Source of the DNA: Bifidobacterium colobi
Lineage (GTDB): Bacteria; Actinomycetota; Actinomycetes; Actinomycetales; Bifidobacteriaceae
Reading direction: 5' to 3'
DNA: 64,000 nt
Assembly (NCBI RefSeq): GCF_018555455.1
Contig: NZ_JAFEJU010000004.1
Coordinates: 124,001 to 188,000, forward strand
Shown: positions 26,204 to 34,312 of the stretch, piece after piece
Numbering within the stretch: position 1 is the stretch's first letter
How the letters are laid out: the number at the start of each line of letters is the position of its first letter
Notes under the pieces: generated by a model
What the model was told of the DNA's origin: nothing
The model's database searches: none
What the model saw: the letters and a program-made list of their open reading frames with translations, nothing else
Position numbers and translations under genes: made by a program

Positions 26204-27442
26204 ATGACCTACGAAATCTACATCCATGTCCCGTTCTGCCTTCGTCGCTGCGGATACTGTGATTTCAACACGTACACGGCGGTCGATCTCGGTGCTGGTG
26301 CCTCACGCGGCAATTATGCCAATATGGTCATTCGCGAGATGAAACTGACCAAGCAATGGCAACTTAACCACGGCATCAAAGAGCCGCCAGCGTCCACGGT
26401 GTTCTTCGGCGGTGGCACGCCCACGATTCTGTCCGCCGATGATTTGGTGTCCACGCTGAATGCCATTCGTGAGACTTGGGGCATCGCGTCGAACGCTGAA
26501 ATCACCACCGAAGCCAATCCGGACACGGTCAACGAGTACTACATCAACCGTCTTGCCGAGGGTGGCTTCACCCGCGTTTCTTTCGGCATGCAGTCCGCCG
26601 TGCCGCATGTGCTCAAGACCCTTGATCGCACCCACACGCCGGCCAATGTAGCCGCCGGTGTCGAGGCGGCGAACAAGGCCGGACTGCGCTCGAGCGTCGA
26701 TTTGATTTATGGAGCGCCAGGGGAGAGCTTGGATGATTGGCGCACCTCGGTCAAGACTGCCATCGATTTGGGCGTTAACCACATTTCCGCATATGCGCTG
26801 ACCGTGGAACCGACCACCAAAATGGGGCGGCAAATCGCGTCCGGTACCCTGCCCAAGCCGAATGACGACGATGAAGCGGCCAAATACGAGATTGCTGACG
26901 AGTTGTTTACCGCGTCTGGACTGCAATGGTACGAGGTCTCTAATTGGGCAAAACCCGGATATGAAAGCCAGCACAATCTCGGTTATTGGCGCAATGTCGA
27001 CTGGGTGGGGCTTGGTCCGGGCGCGCACAGCCACTACAATGCCCGACCGTCGTTCGATGCTCTGCGCGCGTGGGATATCGCGCATCCGCGTCTATGGGGC
27101 ACCGCCATCAACGAGAACCGCATCCCCTGGGGCGGCAGTGAGGAAATCACGCCGACTGAAAACCTCGAGGAGCTCATCATGCTTGGGCTGCGTATCCGCG
27201 AGGGCTTCGATCTGAAGCGCATCAACAATGCGATTGCCGCGATGGGGGAGCAGCCCACCGAGGCCGGTGATGGAACGAGATTAAAGCCCATCGATGTGGC
27301 TCAGCTGCAGCCGATGGTCGAGGAAGGGCTTATCACCATCGTCTCTGATGACGACGGCCACAGCCGGGTCGTCCCTACCCGCAAGGGTCGTCTGCTGAAC
27401 GACGCCGTCATCGAACAATTCTTCGATCTCGCTGGCATCTGA
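26204..27442 (+). CDS. hemW: HemW-like radical SAM protein
   Basis: 412 residues. The radical-SAM cluster motif is [11 protein letters not shown] (C-x3-C-x2-C, residues about 11-18), preceded by IYIHVPFC, the HemW signature. [28 protein letters not shown] and [10 protein letters not shown] follow, with a C-terminal HemW domain ([15 protein letters not shown]). HemW is a heme chaperone related to oxygen-independent coproporphyrinogen oxidase and lacks the oxidase's extra cysteine. The target in an anaerobe with little heme biosynthesis is unclear. Usual order lepA-hemW is kept. Confidence 0.92.
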   Translation: MTYEIYIHVPFCLRRCGYCDFNTYTAVDLGAGASRGNYANMVIREMKLTKQWQLNHGIKEPPASTVFFGGGTPTILSADDLVSTLNAIRETWGIASNAEITTEANPDTVNEYYINRLAEGGFTRVSFGMQSAVPHVLKTLDRTHTPANVAAGVEAANKAGLRSSVDLIYGAPGESLDDWRTSVKTAIDLGVNHISAYALTVEPTTKMGRQIASGTLPKPNDDDEAAKYEIADELFTASGLQWYEVSNWAKPGYESQHNLGYWRNVDWVGLGPGAHSHYNARPSFDALRAWDIAHPRLWGTAINENRIPWGGSEEITPTENLEELIMLGLRIREGFDLKRINNAIAAMGEQPTEAGDGTRLKPIDVAQLQPMVEEGLITIVSDDDGHSRVVPTRKGRLLNDAVIEQFFDLAGI

Positions 27443-27472
27443 AGCTGCATAGACCTGATCTGTTCACTCCAA

Positions 27473-28060
27473 TCAGAGTGATTCCGTGAATTCCACGCCG
27501 CGCAGCAAAGCGTGTGCGTAGGCATGCAATTGCTTTCGGGTGAGCATATGGCCGCGTAAGTACGACCAGTCGAGCACGAGCATCACCGTGTTTGCGTAGT
27601 GGTCGGCAATCAGCTCGACCGGCAAGTCAAGACGATTGCGATCAATGCAGGTGAGCATCAGTTCCCGTGCACGCTGCTCGATGAACATATGCAGACTGGA
27701 GAACAATGGGCCCTGAGGTGGGTTGTATTCCAGGATTGATCGAAGCAGATCGGCGTGGGCTTCTAGCAAGTCAGCCATGGAATCCAGCGCCACATCCACG
27801 CGGCGGGAGGATTCAACCGCGGTAAGGTCAGCGGAGCCCGTCTGTTGGGACAGCGCAGTCCAGCAGTAGTTCAGCAGGTCGTCGCGGTCTTCGAAGTAGT
27901 TATAGAACGTGGCACGTGGATAACCGGCGTGTTCGCAGAGTTCGTTGATGCTGATGTCAGTGAACGATTTCGCGGCAAGTAGTGCGGTCATCGCGTCGAA
28001 GAAAGCATCCAATGTACGTTGTGTGCCACGTGTGAGTTTTGCATTGATGTCTTTCTTCAT
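27473..28060 (-). CDS. TetR-family transcriptional regulator
   Basis: 195 residues from ATG 28060 (MKKDINAKLTRG); a longer in-frame start at 28087 is less likely. The N-terminal helix-turn-helix reads TDISINELCEHAGYPRATFYNYFEDRDDLL, typical of TetR proteins. The ligand-binding part is not assignable. It diverges from an old-yellow-enzyme gene, with a 60-base near-perfect palindrome between them, so autoregulation and control of that gene are likely. Confidence 0.88.
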   Translation of the reverse strand: MKKDINAKLTRGTQRTLDAFFDAMTALLAAKSFTDISINELCEHAGYPRATFYNYFEDRDDLLNYCWTALSQQTGSADLTAVESSRRVDVALDSMADLLEAHADLLRSILEYNPPQGPLFSSLHMFIEQRARELMLTCIDRNRLDLPVELIADHYANTVMLVLDWSYLRGHMLTRKQLHAYAHALLRGVEFTESL

Positions 28061-28148
28061 TTCCCTTTGTGTTCCGTGTCTGCGCAACCTGCCAAAGCAG
28101 TTTTGCGCTTGTCTGGGGCGTATTGCTTGGACTTCAGCATAGCCTATC

Positions 28149-28208
28149 GTCCATATTTTTACAATCGTCTAAATCTATGTTATTTTAGACAACTGTAAAA
28201 ATATGGAC
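28149..28208. promoter_or_regulatory. 60-base operator palindrome between TetR and the flavin oxidoreductase
   Basis: The arms gtccatatttttacaatcgtct and agacaactgtaaaaatatggac pair over about 25 bases with three mismatches, around an AT-rich centre. Within each arm is a TTTTA-GAC-N-A-CTGTAAAA-like block, so two TetR dimers could bind symmetrically over both promoters. Confidence 0.75.
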
Positions 28209-28227
28209 GCATGGAAAGATGAGAATC

Positions 28228-29523
28228 ATGACTAACGATAGTGTGCCAATGGTGATCGCCGAGCCCTTGACCTTGCCTTGCGGAGCGACCATCAAGAACC
28301 GGTTCTACAAGTCCGCAATGAACGAGGCGCTCGCCGGCCGTGACTGTGCACCGACCGAAGCGCACGCACGCCTGTATCGCACGTGGGCGCAGGGTGGCGC
28401 TGGTGTGCTCGTCACCGGCAATGTGATGGTCGACCATACTCAGCTGGGAGAGCCCGGCAATGTTGCGGTGGAGGACGAACGCGACCTCGCGATGCTGCGA
28501 CGTTGGGCGGAGGCCGGCACCGAAAACGGCGCGCACTGCTGGATGCAAATCAATCACCCAGGTCGCCAGTCGCCGATTACCATCAATCCGCATCCATTCG
28601 CGCCCAGCGGCGGCGCAGTCGACGGTGAATACGGTCGGTTCTTTGCCGAGCCAACCGAACTGACGCGCGAACAGATTCACGACATCATCCGCCGCTTCGC
28701 CAACGCCGCCCGCATCGCCAAGAAGGCCGGATTCACCGGCGTTGAGATCCATGCGGCGCACGGCTACCTCATCAACCAGTTCCTCTCGCCGCTTGACAAT
28801 CGCCGCACCGACGAATACGGTGGCAGCCTCGAAAATCGTGCGCGCTTCCTGTTTGACGTATTCGATGCGGTGCGTGAGGCGGTCGGTCCGAAATTCCCGA
28901 TTGCGGTAAAGCTCAACTCGTCCGATGTGCCGATTGCCATCAAGATCAATGAACAGAACGGCGCGCCGGGAGGGTTCAGTAAAGAGGAATCCATCTGGGT
29001 GATGAAGCGGCTCGAAGCCCGCGGCGTCGACCTCATCGATATTTCCGGTGGCACGTACTCCAAGCCGGTTATCCAGACCAATGACGGTGCGGCCGAAGAT
29101 CTCCGTCGCGGTGTCTACTTCACCGACTTTGCACGCCGCATCAAAGGCGAATTGACTGTGCCGGTCGCGCTGACTGGTGGATTCCGCAACGCCGACGATA
29201 TGGATCAGGCACTCAGCGAGGGCATTACGCAGATGATCGGCATCGCCCGTCCGCTTGCTCTCGTACCCGACCTGCCGAACCGCGTCATTCGCGACGGCTG
29301 GCGCGGAAACGTGGACCTGCCAAGGATTTCGATCGGCATCAAGTCGCTCGACAAGGCGTTCGGCGGCATCCTTGTCATCAGCTGGTTCGAACTGCAGATG
29401 AACCGCATTGCGCGCGGCCGCCGCCCAGATTCGCGCATCGGCGGTATGCGCGCGTTGCTGTTCGCCATTAGACAGCATGGTCCCGCAGCGCTCACCCCGC
29501 GCCGCCGCAAAGGGCATCAGTGA
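28228..29523 (+). CDS. NADH:flavin oxidoreductase, old yellow enzyme family
   Basis: 431 residues from ATG 28228 (ggaaag nine bases upstream); ATG 28219 is an alternative. A TIM-barrel FMN enzyme: substrate and FMN motifs include IKNRFYKSAMNEALAG, GFTGVEIHAAHGYLINQFLSP, the signature NRRTDEYGGSLENRARF and the FMN phosphate site GIARPLALVPDLPNRVI. It lacks the C-terminal 4Fe-4S and NAD domains of the long bacterial 2,4-dienoyl-CoA reductases. Likely reduces activated double bonds; the substrate is unknown. It is probably induced through the divergent TetR regulator. Confidence 0.87.
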   Translation: MTNDSVPMVIAEPLTLPCGATIKNRFYKSAMNEALAGRDCAPTEAHARLYRTWAQGGAGVLVTGNVMVDHTQLGEPGNVAVEDERDLAMLRRWAEAGTENGAHCWMQINHPGRQSPITINPHPFAPSGGAVDGEYGRFFAEPTELTREQIHDIIRRFANAARIAKKAGFTGVEIHAAHGYLINQFLSPLDNRRTDEYGGSLENRARFLFDVFDAVREAVGPKFPIAVKLNSSDVPIAIKINEQNGAPGGFSKEESIWVMKRLEARGVDLIDISGGTYSKPVIQTNDGAAEDLRRGVYFTDFARRIKGELTVPVALTGGFRNADDMDQALSEGITQMIGIARPLALVPDLPNRVIRDGWRGNVDLPRISIGIKSLDKAFGGILVISWFELQMNRIARGRRPDSRIGGMRALLFAIRQHGPAALTPRRRKGHQ

Positions 29524-29616
29524 TTTGAGGACATCAACGATCGACCAGGCAAACCACCTGTACACGTCGAAACGGTGCCGATGGGGGATACACGGAAATA
29601 CAGGAAGGACAACACA

Positions 29617-30027
29617 ATGGGAATCGCCATCATCACTGGCGCATCATCCGGTCTCGGATGTGAATTCGCGCCAATGCCGTGGCAGGCGGTCTATGGGGCC
29701 AGTAAAGCATATATGCGTTCGCTCGTATTCGCGATTTGCGAGGAGGAACGCCGCCACGGCGTGAACATCATGCTGCTCAGTCCTGGCAACATGGACACCG
29801 AGATGAACGTGCGCGGTTCGGGTGGCGGCAAAATCGGCATGCTGCCGTACTTGGACCTTGCCAGGACGGTCGAACGGTCGTTGAGTCTCGCTGAGCGTGG
29901 CTGCGGCGAATACACGCCGGTGTTGTTCTACAAGGCGTACCGTTTGCTGGCCAAGCTTGTTCCCGCAACGCTTATAGCGCGGTTTACTCGTCTGGACTCG
30001 GGCGGCACGAATGGCCGGGGACTATAA
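29617..30027 (+). pseudogene. Short-chain dehydrogenase with a large internal in-frame deletion
   Basis: 136 residues where about 250 are expected. The N terminus has the nucleotide-binding TGASSGLG motif (residues 7-14) but after CEFA the protein jumps straight to PMPWQAVYGASKAYMRS, which contains the catalytic Y-x3-K. The missing ~120 residues include the NNAG region and the catalytic serine. The rest (LSPGNMDTEM onward to LIARF) is normal. The frame stays open, so a product could be made, but an active dehydrogenase is unlikely. It follows the flavin oxidoreductase by 93 bases, with aggaagga upstream. Confidence 0.8.
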
Positions 30028-30435
30028 GCCTTACGGGGGTAATAAGAGGCTTCGGAATGACTGTATGTTCGCGCAATGACGAAGGCTGCGCGTACTTAAG
30101 GATGATTGAGGTGCCATATTCGTCACTATGTACGCGCATGGTTCGTCCGTGCGCGTACCTAGTGACGAATTCACGAATTACAGTACCATGATCATCGTCG
30201 ACGAAGCCGCAGAACGATGGGCTTCGTCGACGCAATGAGACGAATCAGATGGGAAGCGGATGGCGCTGAGGAACCTGGCTGCCTCGACATCGTCGTAGCC
30301 TACGTGCAGGGTCGGTGGAATCAGATTCCGTATGTCGCGTATTGCATGCACGCAGTTCTTCGAGAGTATTCTTGTAGGTTAGGCATGGATACTGAGGTTC
30401 ATCCGTATCGGTTTTCCAATGAAGGAGCATATGCC
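30028..30435. other. Non-coding region between the SDR remnant and the amidohydrolase
   Basis: 408 bases. A frame extends 73 codons upstream of the amidohydrolase start but has no family-like sequence and no ribosome site, so I treat it as non-coding. It carries the large hairpin at 30118-30170 and a weaker related one just before (tgttcgcgca / tgcgcgtact around 30065-30096). Confidence 0.6.
30118..30170. repeat. 21-bp-arm hairpin with GCGCGTAC core (family C, copy 1)
   Basis: The arms attcgtcactatgtacgcgc-a and t-gcgcgtacctagtgacgaat match with one mismatch around an 11-base loop. The inner arm tgtacgcgca / tgcgcgtac is shared with the two hairpins at 54541-54653. There is no T tract, so it is not a simple terminator. 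Confidence 0.8.
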
Positions 30436-31779
30436 ATGAGTCGCTACCAGACTGTTATCGAACCGTTCGCGCTCGCCCATGTAAGGGTTGTCTCAGGGGA
30501 CGCTTCAGGAACCGTGCGCAATAACATGACCATTCTGGTGAACGCGGCCGGTCGTATCGAACAGGTGGCACCCAGCATCGAAACAAGTATTCCCGAGGAA
30601 TATCACTACTTGGACGGCACTGGTAAAACCGTGATGCCTGGTCTGATTAACGCGCATACGCATTTGTTCGCTCAGGGCAAGCCTCTGAATCCCAAACTCG
30701 CCACACCGCAAGGTCAGCGCGTGGTGTCCAAGTTGGTGCATTCAGCGCTGGGCAAGCCATATATGGCGACAACGGTGAAAGCCAATGCACAGACATTGCT
30801 GCAATCCGGCGTGACCACTATTCGTACGCTTGGCGATGCGGGTTATGAGGTGGTGGATCTGCGCGATCGTATCGTCGCCGGAGAGGTCGCCGGGCCGAGA
30901 ATTCTGGCATCCGGCCCATTGCTGGCGATTCCGGAAGGACACGGAGCACCACTGATCGCGTTGACGAGTTCCACGCCCGAGGAAGCCCGCGAGAATGTGC
31001 TACGCAATATTGAGCATGGTGTCAATGCCATCAAGATTGCGGCTACCGGGGGAGTGACTGATGCACAGAAGATCGGTGAGGCCGGCAGCCCGCAGATGAG
31101 TGTGGAGCAGATGCGCGCCATCTGTGAAGTGGCTCATACGCATGGCATTATCGTAGGCGCGCATGCGCAAAGCGCCGAGGGAGTGCGTCGTGCGCTTGAA
31201 GCCGGCGTGGACACGATTGAGCATGGCAGCGTGCTGGATGATGAGCTGATTGCGTTGTTCCGCCATAATCCGAATGCATTGCGTGGTTATTCCGCTCTGG
31301 TGCCGACGTTGTCTGCGGGATTGCCGCTGACGATGATCGATCAGAAGGTGACCGGTATCACGGATATCCAATTGGAGAATTCCAAGACCGTGGTCGAGGG
31401 CATGGTGACCGGTGCTCGTCAGGCGCATGAGGCAGGCCTCATGGTGGGGGTCGGCACGGATACGGGTATGACGTTTGTGCCGCAGTATGCCACATGGCGC
31501 GAACTGGTGCTGTTGACTCGCTTCGCTGGTTTTACGCCGGCTCAGGCGATTCATGCCGCCACGCAGGTGAATGCTCAAGTGCTTGGCGTGGATGATGTGA
31601 CCGGTTCTCTGGATGCCGGTAAGGCGGCTGATCTGCTAGTGCTCAACTCAAATCCGTTGGAGGATTTGCATGCGCTGGAGCGCCCGGCGTTAGTGGTAGC
31701 TGCTGGACGACCGGTATTCCGGCCCACGGTAGAGCATTTCCAACAAGTCGATGAACTGCTGGACCGTGTGTACGAGTGA
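30436..31779 (+). CDS. Metal-dependent amidohydrolase (imidazolonepropionase/prolidase-like, COG1228 type)
   Basis: 447 residues from ATG 30436 with aaggag eight bases upstream. Amidohydrolase motifs: the metal-binding LINAHTHLFAQG near residue 68, IKIAATGGVT near 200 (possible metal lysine), HAQSAEGVRRALEAGVDTIEHG with two metal histidines, and VGVGTDTGM with the catalytic aspartate near 340. No signal peptide, so it is cytosolic. Members hydrolyse cyclic amides, dipeptides such as Xaa-Pro, or related compounds; the substrate is not readable. Single gene. Confidence 0.85.
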   Translation: MSRYQTVIEPFALAHVRVVSGDASGTVRNNMTILVNAAGRIEQVAPSIETSIPEEYHYLDGTGKTVMPGLINAHTHLFAQGKPLNPKLATPQGQRVVSKLVHSALGKPYMATTVKANAQTLLQSGVTTIRTLGDAGYEVVDLRDRIVAGEVAGPRILASGPLLAIPEGHGAPLIALTSSTPEEARENVLRNIEHGVNAIKIAATGGVTDAQKIGEAGSPQMSVEQMRAICEVAHTHGIIVGAHAQSAEGVRRALEAGVDTIEHGSVLDDELIALFRHNPNALRGYSALVPTLSAGLPLTMIDQKVTGITDIQLENSKTVVEGMVTGARQAHEAGLMVGVGTDTGMTFVPQYATWRELVLLTRFAGFTPAQAIHAATQVNAQVLGVDDVTGSLDAGKAADLLVLNSNPLEDLHALERPALVVAAGRPVFRPTVEHFQQVDELLDRVYE

Positions 31780-31790
31780 CTTGCAACCAA

Positions 31791-31835
31791 GCTCCCCTCT
31801 GTGAGGCTGTGAGGGGAGCTGTCAGTCGAGCTGAC
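31791..31835. repeat. Hairpin-rich repeat after the amidohydrolase (family B, copy 2)
   Basis: gctcccctc/gaggggagc (31791-31799 with 31811-31819) is followed by gtcagtcgagctgac (31821-31835). Same order and sequence type as at 26086-26121. It may serve as the terminator of the amidohydrolase, although no T run follows. Confidence 0.7.
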
Positions 31836-32019
31836 TGATAAGGCTGTAGTAGTGCACATACGCGCGAAAAAAATGAAGCGGACGCCGTTGTCCGATTATT
31901 CAGTTATGCCAGCTTGATACTGACTGTTGAATTATCGAATCTTCAGTTGTGTGACCTGTTCGGTCCGGTGAGAAACGCCGCTATATGCGATTCTCCATGA
32001 GCGTCTGAGCGCCGGTGAT

Positions 32020-32148
32020 TCAGCGAGCGATCTTCTCGGAATCGTTGACGATGTCAGCGACGACCTGGCCGTTCTTCATGCCCGGCTGAGCCACAGAGTT
32101 GGCGCCGTAGAGAGCGAGACCGCGCAGCATAGAATCCTTGAGAGACAT
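32020..32148 (-). CDS. 42-residue small protein of unknown function
   Basis: ATG 32148 with aaagga seven bases upstream, ending at the TGA 32020-32022. The protein starts MSLKDSMLRGLALYGANS, continues VAQPGMKNGQVVADIVND and ends SEKIAR. Codons are the preferred ones of this genome (CTC, AAG, GGC, GTC, ATC), unlike a random frame, and the start and ribosome site are good. It has a weakly amphipathic N-terminal helix. I do not recognise a family. It diverges from the LacI gene, and two CCGG-centred palindromes lie between them, so it is probably a LacI target. It stands alone: the next gene on its downstream side is convergent. Confidence 0.72.
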   Translation of the reverse strand: MSLKDSMLRGLALYGANSVAQPGMKNGQVVADIVNDSEKIAR

Positions 32149-32205
32149 GATTGTTTCCTTTCGTTAGTCAAAGCCGGTTGGCTTTGATTGTTTGTCGGCT
32201 TCGTT

Positions 32206-32219
32206 TGAAACCGGTTTCA
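32206..32219. promoter_or_regulatory. LacI-type operator upstream of the small gene
   Basis: The perfect 14-base palindrome TGAAACCGGTTTCA has the central CG-containing half-site symmetry typical of LacI-family operators. It lies 58 bases upstream of the small-gene start. A second inverted repeat, caaagccggttggctttg, is at 32169-32186 in its leader. Confidence 0.72.
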
Positions 32220-32305
32220 GAATACCGTGGAATACGATGCTTGGCAAGTTACCCGATGGTCATCGGCGTTTCGCGCCATTTTCCGCCATTCTTACTCCCG
32301 CTTGA

Positions 32306-32321
32306 ATCGAACCGGTTCGAT
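32306..32321. promoter_or_regulatory. Second LacI-type operator, facing the LacI gene
   Basis: The perfect 16-base palindrome ATCGAACCGGTTCGAT shares AACCGGTT with the site at 32206-32219, about 100 bases away. Paired sites would allow looping or control of both divergent transcripts. Confidence 0.7.
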
Positions 32322-32506
32322 ATGTTCGAGGGGCTTTCGGCTTTGCGCAATCACCATCGATGGGCGCGGGGAAGAGCTCATGCGCGATTTCGCTGAGGCT
32401 GGCTTCGCCCATTCCTGATTGTGCCGGCGTTTTCCTATGCTTAAGACTGGCAGTGTATTGCTGAACAATACAGAACCTAAACGGTTGACTTCGAAGGGGT
32501 GGGGAC

Positions 32507-33535
32507 ATGGCGAGGAGCACAGGGCATTCACGCCCGGTCATCAAGGATGTGGCCAAACTTGCCGGCGTTTCGGCTCCCACGGTATCCCGATATTTGAACG
32601 GCACCGCGAACATCGCCGAGGATAAGCGCAAGCGAATAGCCCAAGCCATCAAGGAATTAGGCTACGCACCCAGCATGGCAGCTCGTGCACTGTCTAACCG
32701 AGAGATGGATGCTGTTGTGGTCTTTGCCTCCAAACCGGACGAGTTCTCTACTTCCGCCACGAATCATGGTGTCGAGGCGGCAGCTCGCAAGCGCGGCTTT
32801 CTGCTCAATATCGTCTCGCTTGATGAGTCGGATATTGCTTCCGTCGAAGCTCGTGTACGGATGGGTTTGGCGGTGCGGCCCGCCGGAGTGCTCGTCTACG
32901 AGTATGGCTGGGCTGGCGTGGAGGCATTGAAGGTAATTCCGCAAGGGGTGCCAACCGTGGTGGTCGGCGGCGGGTTTGGCGATGGCGATTACCAGGTCAT
33001 TAACGCCGAACGTGATGGTGGCCGCTGGATGACCATGCGACTGCTGGATTTAGGGCACAAGACGGTATTCCATGTGCAGTGGGATCAGGAATCGGGCGAC
33101 AATTCCCGTACCAACGGTTGGCGGGATGCGCTTGAAGAGCGTGGGCTCGATGTGCCTGAGCCAATGGTGGTGCCTGTCGGTGATTTGCAAAAGGCAGTGG
33201 CGGCAGGCCGAAAACTGGGACGCCACAAGGATGTTACAGCGGTTTTCGCCGCCACCGATGAACTGGCTATTGCGGTAATGAAAGGCTTGCGTGAAGTAGG
33301 GCGCAGAATTCCTCAGGAGGTGAGTGTGATTGGCTTCGACGATATGGCGTTCGATGCCATGTGGGAGCCGCCGCTGACCAGCTACACCCAGAACTTTCAT
33401 GAGATGGGTCAGCGTGCGTTCCGTATGCTCTTCGACCAGATCCAAGCGAAGCGAGACGGAATGGAATCGCCTCCCGCACAAGTCGAAATCGTGCAGGGGC
33501 GCCCGTGCCTGCGTTCCTCGGAAGCGGCTCGTTAG
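32507..33535 (+). CDS. LacI-family transcriptional regulator
   Basis: 342 residues. The N-terminal helix-turn-helix is VIKDVAKLAGVSAPTVSRYL (residues about 11-30), followed by the hinge helix SMAARALSNR. The periplasmic-binding-like effector domain ends with VSVIGFDDMAFDAMWEPPLTSY. ATG 32507 follows aaggggtggggac. No sugar gene is adjacent; the small gene opposite is the closest candidate target besides autoregulation. The stop overlaps the convergent peroxiredoxin stop by four bases (ttag). Confidence 0.92.
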   Translation: MARSTGHSRPVIKDVAKLAGVSAPTVSRYLNGTANIAEDKRKRIAQAIKELGYAPSMAARALSNREMDAVVVFASKPDEFSTSATNHGVEAAARKRGFLLNIVSLDESDIASVEARVRMGLAVRPAGVLVYEYGWAGVEALKVIPQGVPTVVVGGGFGDGDYQVINAERDGGRWMTMRLLDLGHKTVFHVQWDQESGDNSRTNGWRDALEERGLDVPEPMVVPVGDLQKAVAAGRKLGRHKDVTAVFAATDELAIAVMKGLREVGRRIPQEVSVIGFDDMAFDAMWEPPLTSYTQNFHEMGQRAFRMLFDQIQAKRDGMESPPAQVEIVQGRPCLRSSEAAR

Positions 33536-34056
33536 CTCAGCTTCTTGAGCAGTGATTCCACATGCCTTTTGGCGCGCACATTGTAGCGGGCCAGTTCAAT
33601 GGTTCCATTGGAGCCGACGGCAAAGGTGGAGCGCAATACGCCCACATGCGTCTTACCGTACAGTTTCTTCTCGCCGTAGGCGGCGTAGAGCTTATGTACG
33701 GTCAGGTCTGGGTCGGAAAGCAGCGGGAACGAGAGATGATCGCGCTCGCGGAACTTCTGCAGCTTGGCCATTGAATCCTTGGAGACGCCCAGAACGGTGT
33801 ATCCAAGCGTGCCAAGCCGCGCCATATTGTCGCGAAAATCGCAGGCTTCCGTGGTGCAACCGGGTGTCATAGCCGCTGGATAGAAGTAGAGAATTACGCT
33901 CTTGCCTTGTGCGGTAAGCGAGGAAAGAGTAATCGTTGATTCACTGCCGTCCGGGTTGACGGCCGGCAAAGTGAAGTCTGGTGCCTGTGTTCCCTCGTTC
34001 AGTCGTGCTGGCAGTTCGGTAGGAGTCAATTCGGTTTGTTGTTCTGTGTTTGTCAT
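33532..34056 (-). CDS. bcp: Peroxiredoxin, Bcp/PrxQ type
   Basis: 174 residues from ATG 34056, with ggga upstream; ATG 34065 is possible. A thioredoxin-fold thiol peroxidase that reduces hydroperoxides. The peroxidatic cysteine is in AMTPGCTTEACDFRD with the resolving cysteine five residues later, the PrxQ arrangement. The N-terminal GTQAPDFTLPAVNPDGS and central LGVSKDSMAKLQKFRERDHLSFPLLSD are standard. In an anaerobe this would be part of oxygen defence. Confidence 0.92.
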   Translation of the reverse strand: MTNTEQQTELTPTELPARLNEGTQAPDFTLPAVNPDGSESTITLSSLTAQGKSVILYFYPAAMTPGCTTEACDFRDNMARLGTLGYTVLGVSKDSMAKLQKFRERDHLSFPLLSDPDLTVHKLYAAYGEKKLYGKTHVGVLRSTFAVGSNGTIELARYNVRAKRHVESLLKKLS

Positions 34057-34065
34057 GATTCCCAT

Positions 34066-34312
34066 CGTAATCGTGAGGGTTACTGTTAAGCGTTTTGATT
34101 CACTGCGGCTGTTGTCGAAGCGCTATTGGGCAACTGCGGTGAGACGAAGGTCAAATTCGTGAAAATGTCGAAATAATGAAGATAAAATTAAGAAAAATGC
34201 TAAATGTCGCTATTTGAAATAGGGGAAAACTGTTAATTCAGCAAATCAGAAATTCAGAAAACTGTTATTTCCGCTATAGTTGATTCATGGAAGCTGTGAG
34301 AAAGGCATAGTG
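34066..34312. other. AT-rich leader of the DUF4143 ATPase
   Basis: About 150 bases (34160-34312) are much richer in A and T than the neighbouring DNA, with repeated gaaat/ctgtt words and no gene. The compositional break suggests that the downstream gene was acquired horizontally. Confidence 0.55.

Noticed and set aside
30217..30435. Extension of the amidohydrolase by 73 codons upstream
   Set aside because: The extra sequence lacks family similarity and the ATG at 30436 has a good ribosome site (aaggag) and the expected start of the domain.
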